DNA of 6,309 bases from Gallionella sp. (GCA_025362155.1 JANYHX010000140.1:1-6309), one strand, 5' to 3'; counted from the first letter of the stretch, positions 1 through 6,309 are shown. Notes: generated from the sequence alone by a model not told the origin. Numbers and translations: made by a program.

Positions 1-1
1 G

Positions 2-643
2 CTACTGCGTGTGCTGGAAAATGGCGAATATCAACGCGTCGGAGAAACCACCATGCGCAAAAGCCGCGCACGCATCATCGCCGCGACCAATCAAAACCTG
101 CGCACCAACGTCAGAGTAGGCACATTTCGCGCTGACCTTTATCATCGTTTGAATGTCTTCTCCATCACCGTTCCGCCGTTACGCGAGCTGGGGGCGGACA
201 AGCTGCTTCTGCTCAATCACTTTCGTGCTTACTATGCGCAACAGATCAAGCAAGCGCCCTTTGAGTTATCGTCCGACGCATTACAAAGCTGGGAACACTA
301 CAGCTTCCCGGGCAATACCCGGGAATTACGCAATATCGTCATCCGGCTGGCTACAAAATATCCGGGGAAGATGGTCAACAAGACGCAATTGCAAGATGAA
401 TTCGACCCGCTGGAAATATCACCATATCCGCAAAACTACAGCATCGCAGAATCTTTAAAACAACAACTCCAGCAAGGAAATTTTAGTCTGGATGAGTATA
501 TGCAAAAGCAAGAGGGGGCATTCATTTCTACGGCACTGGAATTGGCTAAAGGCAACATCAGCGAGGCCGCCAAGCTGCTCGGCATCAACCGCACCACATT
601 GCACAGCCGTATTGCTGCGCATGAAAAATTTAGCGAAGAATAG
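2..643 (+). CDS. Sigma-54-dependent transcriptional activator, C-terminal part (5' end outside window)
   Basis: This is the last 213 residues of a bacterial enhancer-binding protein, a DNA-binding AAA+ ATPase that remodels sigma-54 RNA polymerase. The frame is open to the window edge (LLR precedes the first GTG at 11), so the start lies upstream. In order, the fragment shows the GEYQRVG strand, the sensor-I region RIIAATN (about 24-30), the arginine-finger region FRADLYHRLNV (42-52) and the sensor-II region FPGNTRELRNIV (102-113; the family usually has WPGN-REL). A linker follows, then a Fis-type helix-turn-helix (about 175-205, NISEAAKLLGINRTTLHSRI). Walker A, Walker B, the GAFTGA loop and any receiver or sensor domain would lie upstream and cannot be judged, so I cannot say which signal it reads. 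It ends 12 nt before the MshM-like ATPase gene, which suggests co-transcription and perhaps control of the pilus genes; that role is inference. Confidence 0.93.
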   Translation, partial: LLRVLENGEYQRVGETTMRKSRARIIAATNQNLRTNVRVGTFRADLYHRLNVFSITVPPLRELGADKLLLLNHFRAYYAQQIKQAPFELSSDALQSWEHYSFPGNTRELRNIVIRLATKYPGKMVNKTQLQDEFDPLEISPYPQNYSIAESLKQQLQQGNFSLDEYMQKQEGAFISTALELAKGNISEAAKLLGINRTTLHSRIAAHEKFSEE

Positions 644-645
644 GA
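642..645 (+). promoter_or_regulatory. Probable ribosome binding site of the mshM-like gene
   Basis: AGGA overlaps the stop codon of the upstream regulator and lies 10 nt before the ATG at 656. It is a modest Shine-Dalgarno match at a slightly long but acceptable spacing. It ties translation of the ATPase gene closely to the end of the regulator gene. Confidence 0.45.
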
Positions 646-655
646 TTATTCAGTT

Positions 656-2086
656 ATGTATTTAGAGCACTTCGGGCTTACCGAGCCGCCATTCAGAATT
701 ACCCCCGTCACGGTATTCTTTTTTTCCGGCGCCAATCGCGGCGAAATTCTGGATGCGCTAATCTACTCCATCTCTGAGGTCGAAGGCATTATCAAGGTCA
801 GCGGCGAAGTCGGCAGCGGCAAAACCATGTTGTGCCGGATGTTGCTGGAGAAACTCCCCAAGCACATTGAGACCATTTATCTGGCCAACCCCAGCTTGTC
901 GCGTGAAGAAATGTTGTATGCAATTGCCGACGGACTCGGGCTAAGCATTGAAGGCCAGCGTGTTGGCATTATCATGCAAAATATCCAGAACAAGCTCGAG
1001 GAAAAAGCCCGCGAGGGCAAGCGTATCGTCGTGCTGGTGGACGAAGCGCATGCCATGCCGCCGGACACGTTGGAAGAATTGCGCCTGCTGTACAACCTGC
1101 AGGTGGGTAATGCCAAACTGTTGCAAATTGTCCTGTTCGGCCAACCGGAATTGAATGCCAAGCTGGATCAACCGAACATGCGCCAGCTCAAGGATCGCAT
1201 CGCGCATCACTTTCATATGCAACCGCTGTCGCGTGGCATCCTGGAAAATTATCTGATGTTTCGCATGCGTGCGGCTGGTTACCATGGGCCGAACATTTTT
1301 TCGTCGGCTGCCATCAAACTTATTGCCGCCGCGTCCAATGGACTAATGCGCCGCGTTAATATCCTTGCCGATAAATCATTATTGGCCGCCTTTGTTGAAG
1401 ATACCCACAACATTGAAGCGCGACATGTGCAGGCGGCGATGCGCGATAGCGAACTCAAAACGACGCCCGTTTTGCCGGGCAAAAAAATGTTGTGGGCAAG
1501 CACGGCTGCCGTATCGCTGTTATTGGCATTATTGGCAGCATGGTGGATACTGGATAAACCGCCAATGTCCCTGCGGCATAATGAGGGCACACCATTACCC
1601 TTGGCAACACAGTCGGCAGCACCTCCAATGGCGACTCAGGCAATGATAGCGCTACCGAATAATATGCCAGCATCAATACCTGCTATCGTACCTCGTCAAC
1701 CGCTGGCCCCGCCTACAGTGGCGGTGGCCATCTCGCCGCCTACGCCTATTGCTATGAGCAGCGACCCGGCGAGCAAAAAATCAAGCCTGTTTGAACAACG
1801 TCTGGCGGCGGGAAAATTATTGCTTGAGCAGAAAAAAGCCATCGCAAGCATCCAGCTTTTTTATAACGAAGAAGTGAATCCGACCCGGATTGAAGGATTT
1901 CTGAAACGCGCAAACGCACTAGGCAAACTTTCCGAAATTTATTTACTGCCCGCCAGGTTTGGCGGAAAAAATGGCTTGCGCATCCTCTATGGCGCATACC
2001 CTTCGATTGAGGCAGCCCACCGTGCGGTTAAAGAATTACCCGCACGCTATCAAGAAGCTTTCGCCACTTCGACCTACATTTTTTGA
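656..2086 (+). CDS. mshM: ExeA/MshM-like AAA+ ATPase with transmembrane segment and C-terminal SPOR-like domain
   Basis: A 476-residue inner-membrane ATPase of the ExeA/GspA/MshM family. Visible features are the N-terminal family motif FGLTEPPF (6-13), Walker A GEVGSGKT (50-57), Walker B VVLVDEAH (125-132), a sensor-type strand IVLFGQPEL (158-166), and a C-terminal helical part of the AAA module to about 265. One transmembrane helix follows (about 279-299), then a Pro/Ala-rich linker (about 302-365). The tail (about 397-476) resembles a SPOR domain: SIQLF, a helix, then LRILYGAYPSIEAA and LPARYQEAF. The predicted topology is N-terminus in the cytoplasm and C-terminus in the periplasm. In Aeromonas, ExeA binds peptidoglycan with ExeB and helps assemble the secretin; a matching role for the secretin encoded next is inferred. 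Vibrio-type MshM is, as I recall, much shorter and lacks the tail, so gspA/exeA-like is an alternative name. The usual ITP(D/N)-R residues are replaced by ITPVTV. Confidence 0.85.
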   Translation: MYLEHFGLTEPPFRITPVTVFFFSGANRGEILDALIYSISEVEGIIKVSGEVGSGKTMLCRMLLEKLPKHIETIYLANPSLSREEMLYAIADGLGLSIEGQRVGIIMQNIQNKLEEKAREGKRIVVLVDEAHAMPPDTLEELRLLYNLQVGNAKLLQIVLFGQPELNAKLDQPNMRQLKDRIAHHFHMQPLSRGILENYLMFRMRAAGYHGPNIFSSAAIKLIAAASNGLMRRVNILADKSLLAAFVEDTHNIEARHVQAAMRDSELKTTPVLPGKKMLWASTAAVSLLLALLAAWWILDKPPMSLRHNEGTPLPLATQSAAPPMATQAMIALPNNMPASIPAIVPRQPLAPPTVAVAISPPTPIAMSSDPASKKSSLFEQRLAAGKLLLEQKKAIASIQLFYNEEVNPTRIEGFLKRANALGKLSEIYLLPARFGGKNGLRILYGAYPSIEAAHRAVKELPARYQEAFATSTYIF

Positions 2087-2107
2087 AGGGCACCTGAGAA
2101 GTTAATG

Positions 2108-2123
2108 ATATGGCATATGGCAT
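2108..2123 (+). repeat. Short tandem duplication of ATATGGC
   Basis: ATATGGC occurs at 2108-2114 and again directly at 2115-2121, followed by AT. The junction also creates the palindrome CATATG (2114-2119). It lies just upstream of the promoter candidate. Two copies of a 7-mer may be chance, and no known operator is recognised. Confidence 0.4.
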
Positions 2124-2124
2124 G

Positions 2125-2153
2125 TTGAGCATTATCTGCAAAGCTGTTAGGCT
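2125..2153 (+). promoter_or_regulatory. Weak sigma-70-like promoter candidate before the secretin gene
   Basis: TTGAGC (2125-2130) and TAGGCT (2148-2153) are separated by 17 bp. The -10 element keeps T1, A2 and T6, and is preceded by TG at 2145-2146, giving an extended -10 form (TGnTAnnnT). The -35 matches 4 of 6 positions. A start about 7 nt downstream would leave a leader of about 20 nt before the secretin ATG that still includes the ribosome binding site. The match is weak, and read-through from mshM may be all that is needed. Confidence 0.25.
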
Positions 2154-2167
2154 ACAAAGCAATTATC

Positions 2168-2177
2168 AAGAGGGGAG
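2168..2177 (+). promoter_or_regulatory. Ribosome binding site that fixes the secretin start at 2182
   Basis: The purine run AAGAGGGGAG ends 4 nt before the ATG at 2182; its AAGAGG core is 8 nt away. No comparable site precedes the in-frame ATG at 2110. With the lipoprotein signal peptide that begins at 2182, this decides the start. Confidence 0.8.
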
Positions 2178-2181
2178 AAGC

Positions 2182-3978
2182 ATGCGTTTACGCCATATAG
2201 TTTATCTCTGTGTTATTGGGATGATACTGGCCGGTTGCGGAACGAAACCGATTAAACCTGCCGAGCAGCATCTACAGCAAGCAGACACGCAAGCGCCCAG
2301 CGAAAGCAGCATTCCTCCACCCATCACAGAATCCGTTGTGCTACCGCCGCCCAAACCGGCGAGTAAAGTTGCCACCTATAGCGTCGTAGTCAACAACGTG
2401 CCGGCCCAAGAGATTTTATTCGCATTGGCACGCGACGCAAAAATCAATCTCGATATTCAATCCGGCATCCAGGGAACGGTGACGGTGAACGCTATCAACC
2501 AGACGCTCCCGCAAATTCTCACGCGCATTGCCAAGCAAATAGATATGCGCTATGAACTGAATAACGGTACCTTGACCGTAATGCCGGATACTCCCTACTT
2601 GCATAGCTACAAGATCGACTATGTGAACATGGCACGCGACTCGGATGGGACGACGTCCAATGCCACGCAAGTGGGTTCCAGCTCATCCGGCAGCGCAACC
2701 GGGACCAACAGTTCTGGCAGCAATAATTCATCTCTTACTATCAAGAATTCGTCCAGGAATCACTTCTGGGAAACCTTGATCCAGAACATCAAGGATATTT
2801 TGCATGAGACCGACAAAATATTACCTGAGGGTTCCAGTGAGACCTCGGTGCAACAAGTCAGGGCTGCTAGCAGCACCGGAACCGGTGTGCAGCCCGCCAG
2901 CGGCACCAAGAAATCCGCCCCCAAGAGCGGCTTTGAAAACAGTCCCAATCCGATCAACGTAGAAGAAGGCGGCATGACCGTCACCAAGCGCAACACTTTC
3001 CGCGAGGCGGCTTCTGTCATCGCCAACCCGGAGAACGGCATCATCACGGTGCGCGCCACCGGGAAACAGCATGAAAAGATCCAGGAATTCATCGACCAGG
3101 TCATGGCCAATGCACAACGCCAGGTGTTGATCGAGGCGACTGTCGTGGAAGTGCGCTTGAACAACCGGTACCAGCAAGGCATCAACTGGTCGCGACTACT
3201 CACCGGCACAAAAGGCTTTGCGTTAAGCCAAGCTGTTACTAATTTCCAGACACAACAGACGAATAGTTTAGCTTCGACGGCTGGCAGACTGGCCATCAGC
3301 TACCTCAATCCTACCTCCAAGTTTGGCAACATCGCCGCATCGGTACAACTGCTGGAACAGTTCGGCAATGTCAAAGTCTTGTCCAGCCCCACACTAAGCG
3401 TAATGAACAACCAGACCGCGATGCTGCGTGTGGTGGATAACAATGTGTATTTCATCGTCAATTCAACCGTTACGCCGAACACAGTCGCAGGTGGCCTACC
3501 AATTATTGCGTATACGACCACCGTCAATACCGTGCCCATTGGCTTCACCATGAGCGTTACGCCGCAGATCAACGACAGCGACACCGTGCTACTCAATATT
3601 CGCCCATCGATTACGCGCCTGCTCACGCCAGCCAACGACCCCACTCCGGGACTGGCCTTTCAAAACTCGATTCCGCAAACCTCGACACGTGAAATGGAGT
3701 CAATACTGAAAATCGAAAACAACCAGATCGCCGTTCTGGGCGGACTGATGGAAGACAACATAAACAAGAACACCAATGAGGTTCCGTTGCTGGCCCGCAT
3801 TCCGTTATTTGGCAATCTGTTTCAAAATCGTGATGACACGACTACTAAAACCGAATTGGTGATTTTCCTGCGCCCGGTTGTCATTAAAAACGCCAGTGTC
3901 GACGCCGATTTCAGGGAGTTCCGCAACAATTTGCCGGATCAAGATTTCTTTAAAGAATCCGCCAGCGGTAAACCCTGA
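2182..3978 (+). CDS. mshL: MSHA-type pilus secretin, outer-membrane lipoprotein MshL
   Basis: A 598-residue secretin, expected to form the multimeric outer-membrane pore for the pilus. It begins with a lipoprotein signal peptide whose lipobox LAGC puts the acylated Cys at residue 19. A Pro-rich linker precedes an N0/STN-type domain (about 66-135, starting near TYSVVVNNVPAQEIL). A Ser/Thr/Gly/Asn-rich loop follows (about 156-191), then a SRNHFWETL segment, a second low-complexity stretch (about 227-251), and an N1-like domain with NGIITVRATGKQHEKIQEFI (about 285-307). The secretin core spans about 311-568. It includes VLIEATVVEV, VKVLSSPTLSVMNNQTA and the family signature VPLLARIPLFGNLF (534-547), then TELVIFLRPVVI (557-568). 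The Ser-rich loop and the neighbours favour MshL over PilQ or GspD. The frame stays open up to 2110, but the ribosome site and signal peptide support 2182. The stop lies 2 nt before mshN. Confidence 0.92.
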   Translation: MRLRHIVYLCVIGMILAGCGTKPIKPAEQHLQQADTQAPSESSIPPPITESVVLPPPKPASKVATYSVVVNNVPAQEILFALARDAKINLDIQSGIQGTVTVNAINQTLPQILTRIAKQIDMRYELNNGTLTVMPDTPYLHSYKIDYVNMARDSDGTTSNATQVGSSSSGSATGTNSSGSNNSSLTIKNSSRNHFWETLIQNIKDILHETDKILPEGSSETSVQQVRAASSTGTGVQPASGTKKSAPKSGFENSPNPINVEEGGMTVTKRNTFREAASVIANPENGIITVRATGKQHEKIQEFIDQVMANAQRQVLIEATVVEVRLNNRYQQGINWSRLLTGTKGFALSQAVTNFQTQQTNSLASTAGRLAISYLNPTSKFGNIAASVQLLEQFGNVKVLSSPTLSVMNNQTAMLRVVDNNVYFIVNSTVTPNTVAGGLPIIAYTTTVNTVPIGFTMSVTPQINDSDTVLLNIRPSITRLLTPANDPTPGLAFQNSIPQTSTREMESILKIENNQIAVLGGLMEDNINKNTNEVPLLARIPLFGNLFQNRDDTTTKTELVIFLRPVVIKNASVDADFREFRNNLPDQDFFKESASGKP

Positions 3979-3980
3979 AC

Positions 3981-5111
3981 ATGAGCCTGTTATTGGACGC
4001 CCGTAAAAAATCACAGCAAGCTCTCTCCGCAACAGGTGGGGAGGGCAACTCTGCTGGACGTGAGTTGAGTTTGGAGCCGCCTCTTGGCTCCGTTGCGCAA
4101 TCCACAATTACCTCGTCAGCGGCCTCATTGGCTGCTGACCCTGCCATCGATAATCAGGCACGCAGAGCCGGACAAAACTTATTCAAGGCAAAGTCCGCTG
4201 TTCCATCACATGCGCGCGCCAGCATCAATCGTAATTTACTGGTAGCGCTGGGCGTCACGATTTTAATCCTCGTGGCTGGAGCAGGTTATGTGTGGTACAT
4301 CATTTCGCCGGGTAATTCCCAGCCCACGCGTCCTATGCCAGCCCCTGTGCCGCATCAGGAAGCCCTGCTTTCAACAGCGCCGCCGCAAAATAATTTAGTG
4401 CCTGAAATTGTTTCGCCATATAGCGCTGCACAAGAGCCATCCCACATTTCAAAACTACCGCATGTCCGAAAGCCTTTCGCCAAGGCAGTGTCAGCATCTC
4501 CACAAGCGCAGAAAAACAATCCGGTGCATATTATTGAGCAGCATCAGGATGAACCTATTGATGCGTTGCTCAGCAATGCCTATCTTGCTTATCGCAGTGG
4601 AAAACTTGAACAAGCGCAACAACTGTATCGCGAGGCACTTGATCTGGACTCAGATAATACTGACGCATTACTCGGGCTGGCCGTCATCGCGCAACGGCGC
4701 GGCGCGGATAGCATGGCGGCACACTATTACGCAAAGGTCATGGCGCTCGACCCGCGCAACGCCGTGGCCAATGCGGGGATGTCCGCTTTAACTGCCGATA
4801 GCAATCGTGAAAGCCGCCTAAAAACCTTGCTCAATGAACAACAGGATTCCGCCTCGTTACATTTTGCGTTAGGCAATTACTATGCAGGGCAAGCTCGTTG
4901 GGGTGAGGCACAACCGGCCTACTTTGATGCTTACAAGTTGGAACCTGACAACGCCGAGTTGGCTTTTAATTTGGCCGCCAGCTTGGATCATTTAGGACAA
5001 AAAAAATTGGCAGCACAGTATTACGAACGTGCCTTGCAACTTGATGCGGGAAACCATGCGGGCTTTGATCATGCGAAAACTTCCAAACGCATCGAAGAGT
5101 TAACGCACTAA
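3981..5111 (+). CDS. mshN: MshN-like membrane-anchored TPR protein
   Basis: A 376-residue bitopic inner-membrane protein. The N-terminal MSLLLDARKK resembles the MS-ILDALKK start of GspB/ExeB and MshN proteins. A cytoplasmic, low-complexity region (about 11-83) leads to one transmembrane helix (about 84-108, NLLVALGVTILILVAGAGYV), then a Pro-rich periplasmic linker (about 113-185). The C-terminal half is a TPR array: clear repeats near 193-226, 227-260, 291-324 and 325-358, with a degenerate unit at 261-290. The repeat ends show DLDSDN, ALDPRN, KLEPDN and QLDAGN. TPR arrays bind other proteins; in this operon the partners are likely the secretin or the ATPase complex, which is inference. The gene starts 2 nt after the secretin stop with only a weak upstream purine match, so translational coupling is likely. 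The name rests on architecture and gene order, since TPR sequence alone is not specific. Confidence 0.8.
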   Translation: MSLLLDARKKSQQALSATGGEGNSAGRELSLEPPLGSVAQSTITSSAASLAADPAIDNQARRAGQNLFKAKSAVPSHARASINRNLLVALGVTILILVAGAGYVWYIISPGNSQPTRPMPAPVPHQEALLSTAPPQNNLVPEIVSPYSAAQEPSHISKLPHVRKPFAKAVSASPQAQKNNPVHIIEQHQDEPIDALLSNAYLAYRSGKLEQAQQLYREALDLDSDNTDALLGLAVIAQRRGADSMAAHYYAKVMALDPRNAVANAGMSALTADSNRESRLKTLLNEQQDSASLHFALGNYYAGQARWGEAQPAYFDAYKLEPDNAELAFNLAASLDHLGQKKLAAQYYERALQLDAGNHAGFDHAKTSKRIEELTH

Positions 5112-5116
5112 CCATC

Positions 5117-6309
5117 ATGCCAACAAAACAGCAGTCTGGAAATCCGGTTCCAGAAAAAACAGTTTCAGATAAACCACTTCCAGAAAGTCCGCCTCCAGAA
5201 AGCTCGCCTTCAGTTAATCCACCGCCCCAACAATTGGGACAGATACTGATCCGCAAGGGCGTAATCAGCGAAGATCAATTGCGCATTGCCTTGCAAGAAC
5301 AGGGCAAAACGCATCAGCCGCTGGGCCGCCTGCTGGTGCGCCTCGGCTTTCTCTCGGAAGCCACTATCCGTGACGTGTTGTCGGAAAATCTGGGACAGCA
5401 AAGCGTAGATCTTGCTGCCATCATTATCGACCCGGTGGCGCTGGCCCTGATTCCCAAGGATATGGCGCGCCGTTATCAGTTATTACCTTTGTCAGTGGAT
5501 ATGGTTACTCGTACCCTGACTTTGGCGGTAGCCGATCCCGACAATATCATCGCGTTGGATCAGGTGCGCGCGCTGCTCAAGGACGAGTACCGCCTGATCA
5601 CGCAGCTTGCAAGCGAATCGGACATCCTGCGCGCGATAGATCAGTATTACGGTTTTGAACTTTCCATTGATGGCATTTTGCACGAGATCGAACCGGGCGA
5701 AATGGAGTACCAGACGCTGCAATCTGGCGTGAACGAATTCAGCCAGCCGGTGGTGCGCCTGATTGATGCGCTGCTTACTGAAGCCGTACAGCGCGGCGCT
5801 TCAGACATCCACTTCGAGCCGGAAAGCAGCTTTTTACGCATACGTTATCGTGTCGACGGTGTGCTGCGCCAGGTGCGTAGTCTGCACAAAAGTTTCTGGC
5901 CGGCCATGGTGGTACGCATGAAGGTGATGAGCAATATGAACATCGCTGAAACTCGCGCACCGCAAGATGGACGTATCTCCCTGCGCCTGTCTGGCCGACC
6001 CATCGATTTCCGCGTGGCTTCGCATCCCACCACGCACGGCGAAAATCTGGTGCTGCGTATTCTGGATCGGCAGAAAGGCATCGTGCCGCTCGATCAGCTT
6101 GGTCTGGATGATGCCGCGCTGAATATGCTCAAGATGATTATCGCCAAACCGGAAGGTATTGTGCTGGTGACCGGTCCGACCGGCAGCGGCAAAACTACTA
6201 CGCTGTATTCGGTGTTGAATCATATTAATACCGAGTCGGTCAACATCATGACACTGGAAGACCCGGTCGAATATCCGCTCGCGCTGATTCGTCAGACTTC
6301 GGTAAACGA
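5117..6309 (+). CDS. mshE: MshE-like pilus assembly ATPase with c-di-GMP-type MshEN domain (3' end outside window)
   Basis: The first 397 residues of a GspE/PilB-type secretion ATPase, open to the window end. The start is the ATG 5 nt after the mshN stop, without a clear Shine-Dalgarno site. Residues 1-38 are a Pro/Ser/Glu-rich extension with a five-residue repeat. An MshEN domain follows: two 24-residue motifs at 39-62 (LGQILIRKGVI...LRIALQEQ) and 68-91 (LGRLLVRLGFL), separated by five residues. The N2 domain includes ASDIHFEP (228-235), RYRVDG (243-248) and RAPQDGRI (280-287). The ATPase core shows Walker A GPTGSGKT (353-360) and the Asp box TLEDPVEYPL (379-388). Walker B, the His box and any zinc-binding tetracysteine are beyond the edge. 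It would drive pilus extension at the inner-membrane platform. The MshEN family binds c-di-GMP in Vibrio cholerae MshE. GspE or PilB naming is possible, but the adjacent MshL and MshN favour MshE. Confidence 0.9.
   Translation, partial: MPTKQQSGNPVPEKTVSDKPLPESPPPESSPSVNPPPQQLGQILIRKGVISEDQLRIALQEQGKTHQPLGRLLVRLGFLSEATIRDVLSENLGQQSVDLAAIIIDPVALALIPKDMARRYQLLPLSVDMVTRTLTLAVADPDNIIALDQVRALLKDEYRLITQLASESDILRAIDQYYGFELSIDGILHEIEPGEMEYQTLQSGVNEFSQPVVRLIDALLTEAVQRGASDIHFEPESSFLRIRYRVDGVLRQVRSLHKSFWPAMVVRMKVMSNMNIAETRAPQDGRISLRLSGRPIDFRVASHPTTHGENLVLRILDRQKGIVPLDQLGLDDAALNMLKMIIAKPEGIVLVTGPTGSGKTTTLYSVLNHINTESVNIMTLEDPVEYPLALIRQTSVN
5147..5221 (+). repeat. Five tandem 15-bp units coding a Pro-rich pentapeptide repeat
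   Basis: Five in-frame 15-bp units run from 5147 to 5221 inside the start of the MshE-like gene. They encode VPEKT, VSDKP, LPESP, PPESS and PSVNP. TTCCAGAAA recurs at 5149 and 5179, with variants CTCCAGAAA at 5194, TTCAGATAA at 5164 and TTCAGTTAA at 5210. The outer copies have diverged, so this looks like an old slippage-type expansion that keeps the reading frame. Confidence 0.75.

Larger units (their letters stand above)
2087..2181 (+). other. 95-bp spacer between mshM-like gene and secretin gene
   Basis: This is the only sizeable non-coding stretch in the window. It holds a good Shine-Dalgarno site for the secretin, a weak sigma-70-like promoter candidate and a short 7-bp tandem duplication. 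I see no terminator-like GC-rich hairpin followed by a T run. An in-frame ATG at 2110 would read through it into the secretin, but the signal peptide argues against that start. Confidence 0.6.

Noticed and set aside
2088..2103. Near-match to a sigma-54 -24/-12 promoter (GGGCAC then AAGT at correct spacing) in the mshM-mshL spacer.
   Set aside because: The -24 half fits, but the -12 half has GT instead of the near-invariant GC and lacks the TT before it. It would be attractive beside a sigma-54 activator, but the match is too poor.
2110..2181. Upstream in-frame ATG extending the secretin by 24 residues.
   Set aside because: It has no convincing ribosome site and would bury the lipoprotein signal peptide. 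The start at 2182 has both a strong ribosome site and the signal peptide at the very N-terminus.
2760..3296. Long reverse-strand open frame (178 codons) opposite the secretin, with a second one at 2821-3177.
   Set aside because: It lies entirely antisense to conserved secretin domains, has no recognisable domain and no neighbouring reverse-strand gene. It is a by-product of codon bias.
812..6195. Identical 14-mer GGCAGCGGCAAAAC at 812-825 and 6182-6195.
   Set aside because: Both copies encode the GSGKT Walker A loop of two different ATPases, so shared protein sequence and codon choice explain the match.
5834..6223. Reverse-strand open frame (129 codons) opposite the MshE ATPase domain.
   Set aside because: It is antisense to the conserved MshE N2 and Walker A region, and the predicted residues show no family pattern.
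1..6309. Search by eye for CRISPR arrays, tRNA/rRNA genes, insertion sequences or a phage-like module.
   Set aside because: The + strand is almost fully covered by five recognisable genes with gaps of 12, 95, 2 and 5 nt. No array, terminal inverted repeat, transposase or RNA gene was seen.

Overview
The window looks like chromosomal DNA of a Gram-negative proteobacterium. An outer-membrane secretin lipoprotein, an inner-membrane ATPase with a periplasmic wall-binding tail and a sigma-54 activator all need that cell plan. The combination of a SPOR-tailed ExeA-like ATPase with an MSHA-type secretin suggests a betaproteobacterium (Nitrosomonadales/Gallionellaceae-like). That assignment is inferred from protein style only, since no 16S or other marker is present.

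All five genes lie on the + strand and are tightly packed. Positions 2-643 hold the 3' end of a sigma-54-dependent activator: the end of its AAA+ domain and a Fis-type helix-turn-helix. Twelve bases later comes an ExeA/MshM-like ATPase (656-2086) with a transmembrane segment and a SPOR-like tail. A 95-bp spacer, the only real intergenic gap, leads to an MshL-type secretin lipoprotein (2182-3978). The membrane-anchored TPR protein MshN (3981-5111) starts 2 nt after its stop. The assembly ATPase MshE (5117 to the window end) follows after 5 nt and is cut off just after its Walker A and Asp-box region.

Together these genes form part of an MSHA-type (type IVa-like) pilus assembly cluster. MshL would be the outer-membrane exit pore. 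MshM, with its SPOR tail, and MshN, with its GspB-like N-terminus and periplasmic TPRs, are candidates for carrying or anchoring the secretin through the peptidoglycan. MshE would power pilus polymerisation and carries an N-terminal MshEN domain of the kind that binds c-di-GMP. The prepilins, platform protein and mshI/J/K homologues are not in the window; they would lie outside it or be absent.

I see no RNA gene, CRISPR array, insertion sequence or wholly novel system. The points of interest are the domain architecture and gene order of this msh variant, altered c-di-GMP motif positions in MshE, a 15-bp tandem repeat coding a Pro-rich tail at the MshE start, and the possible promoter in the mshM-mshL spacer.
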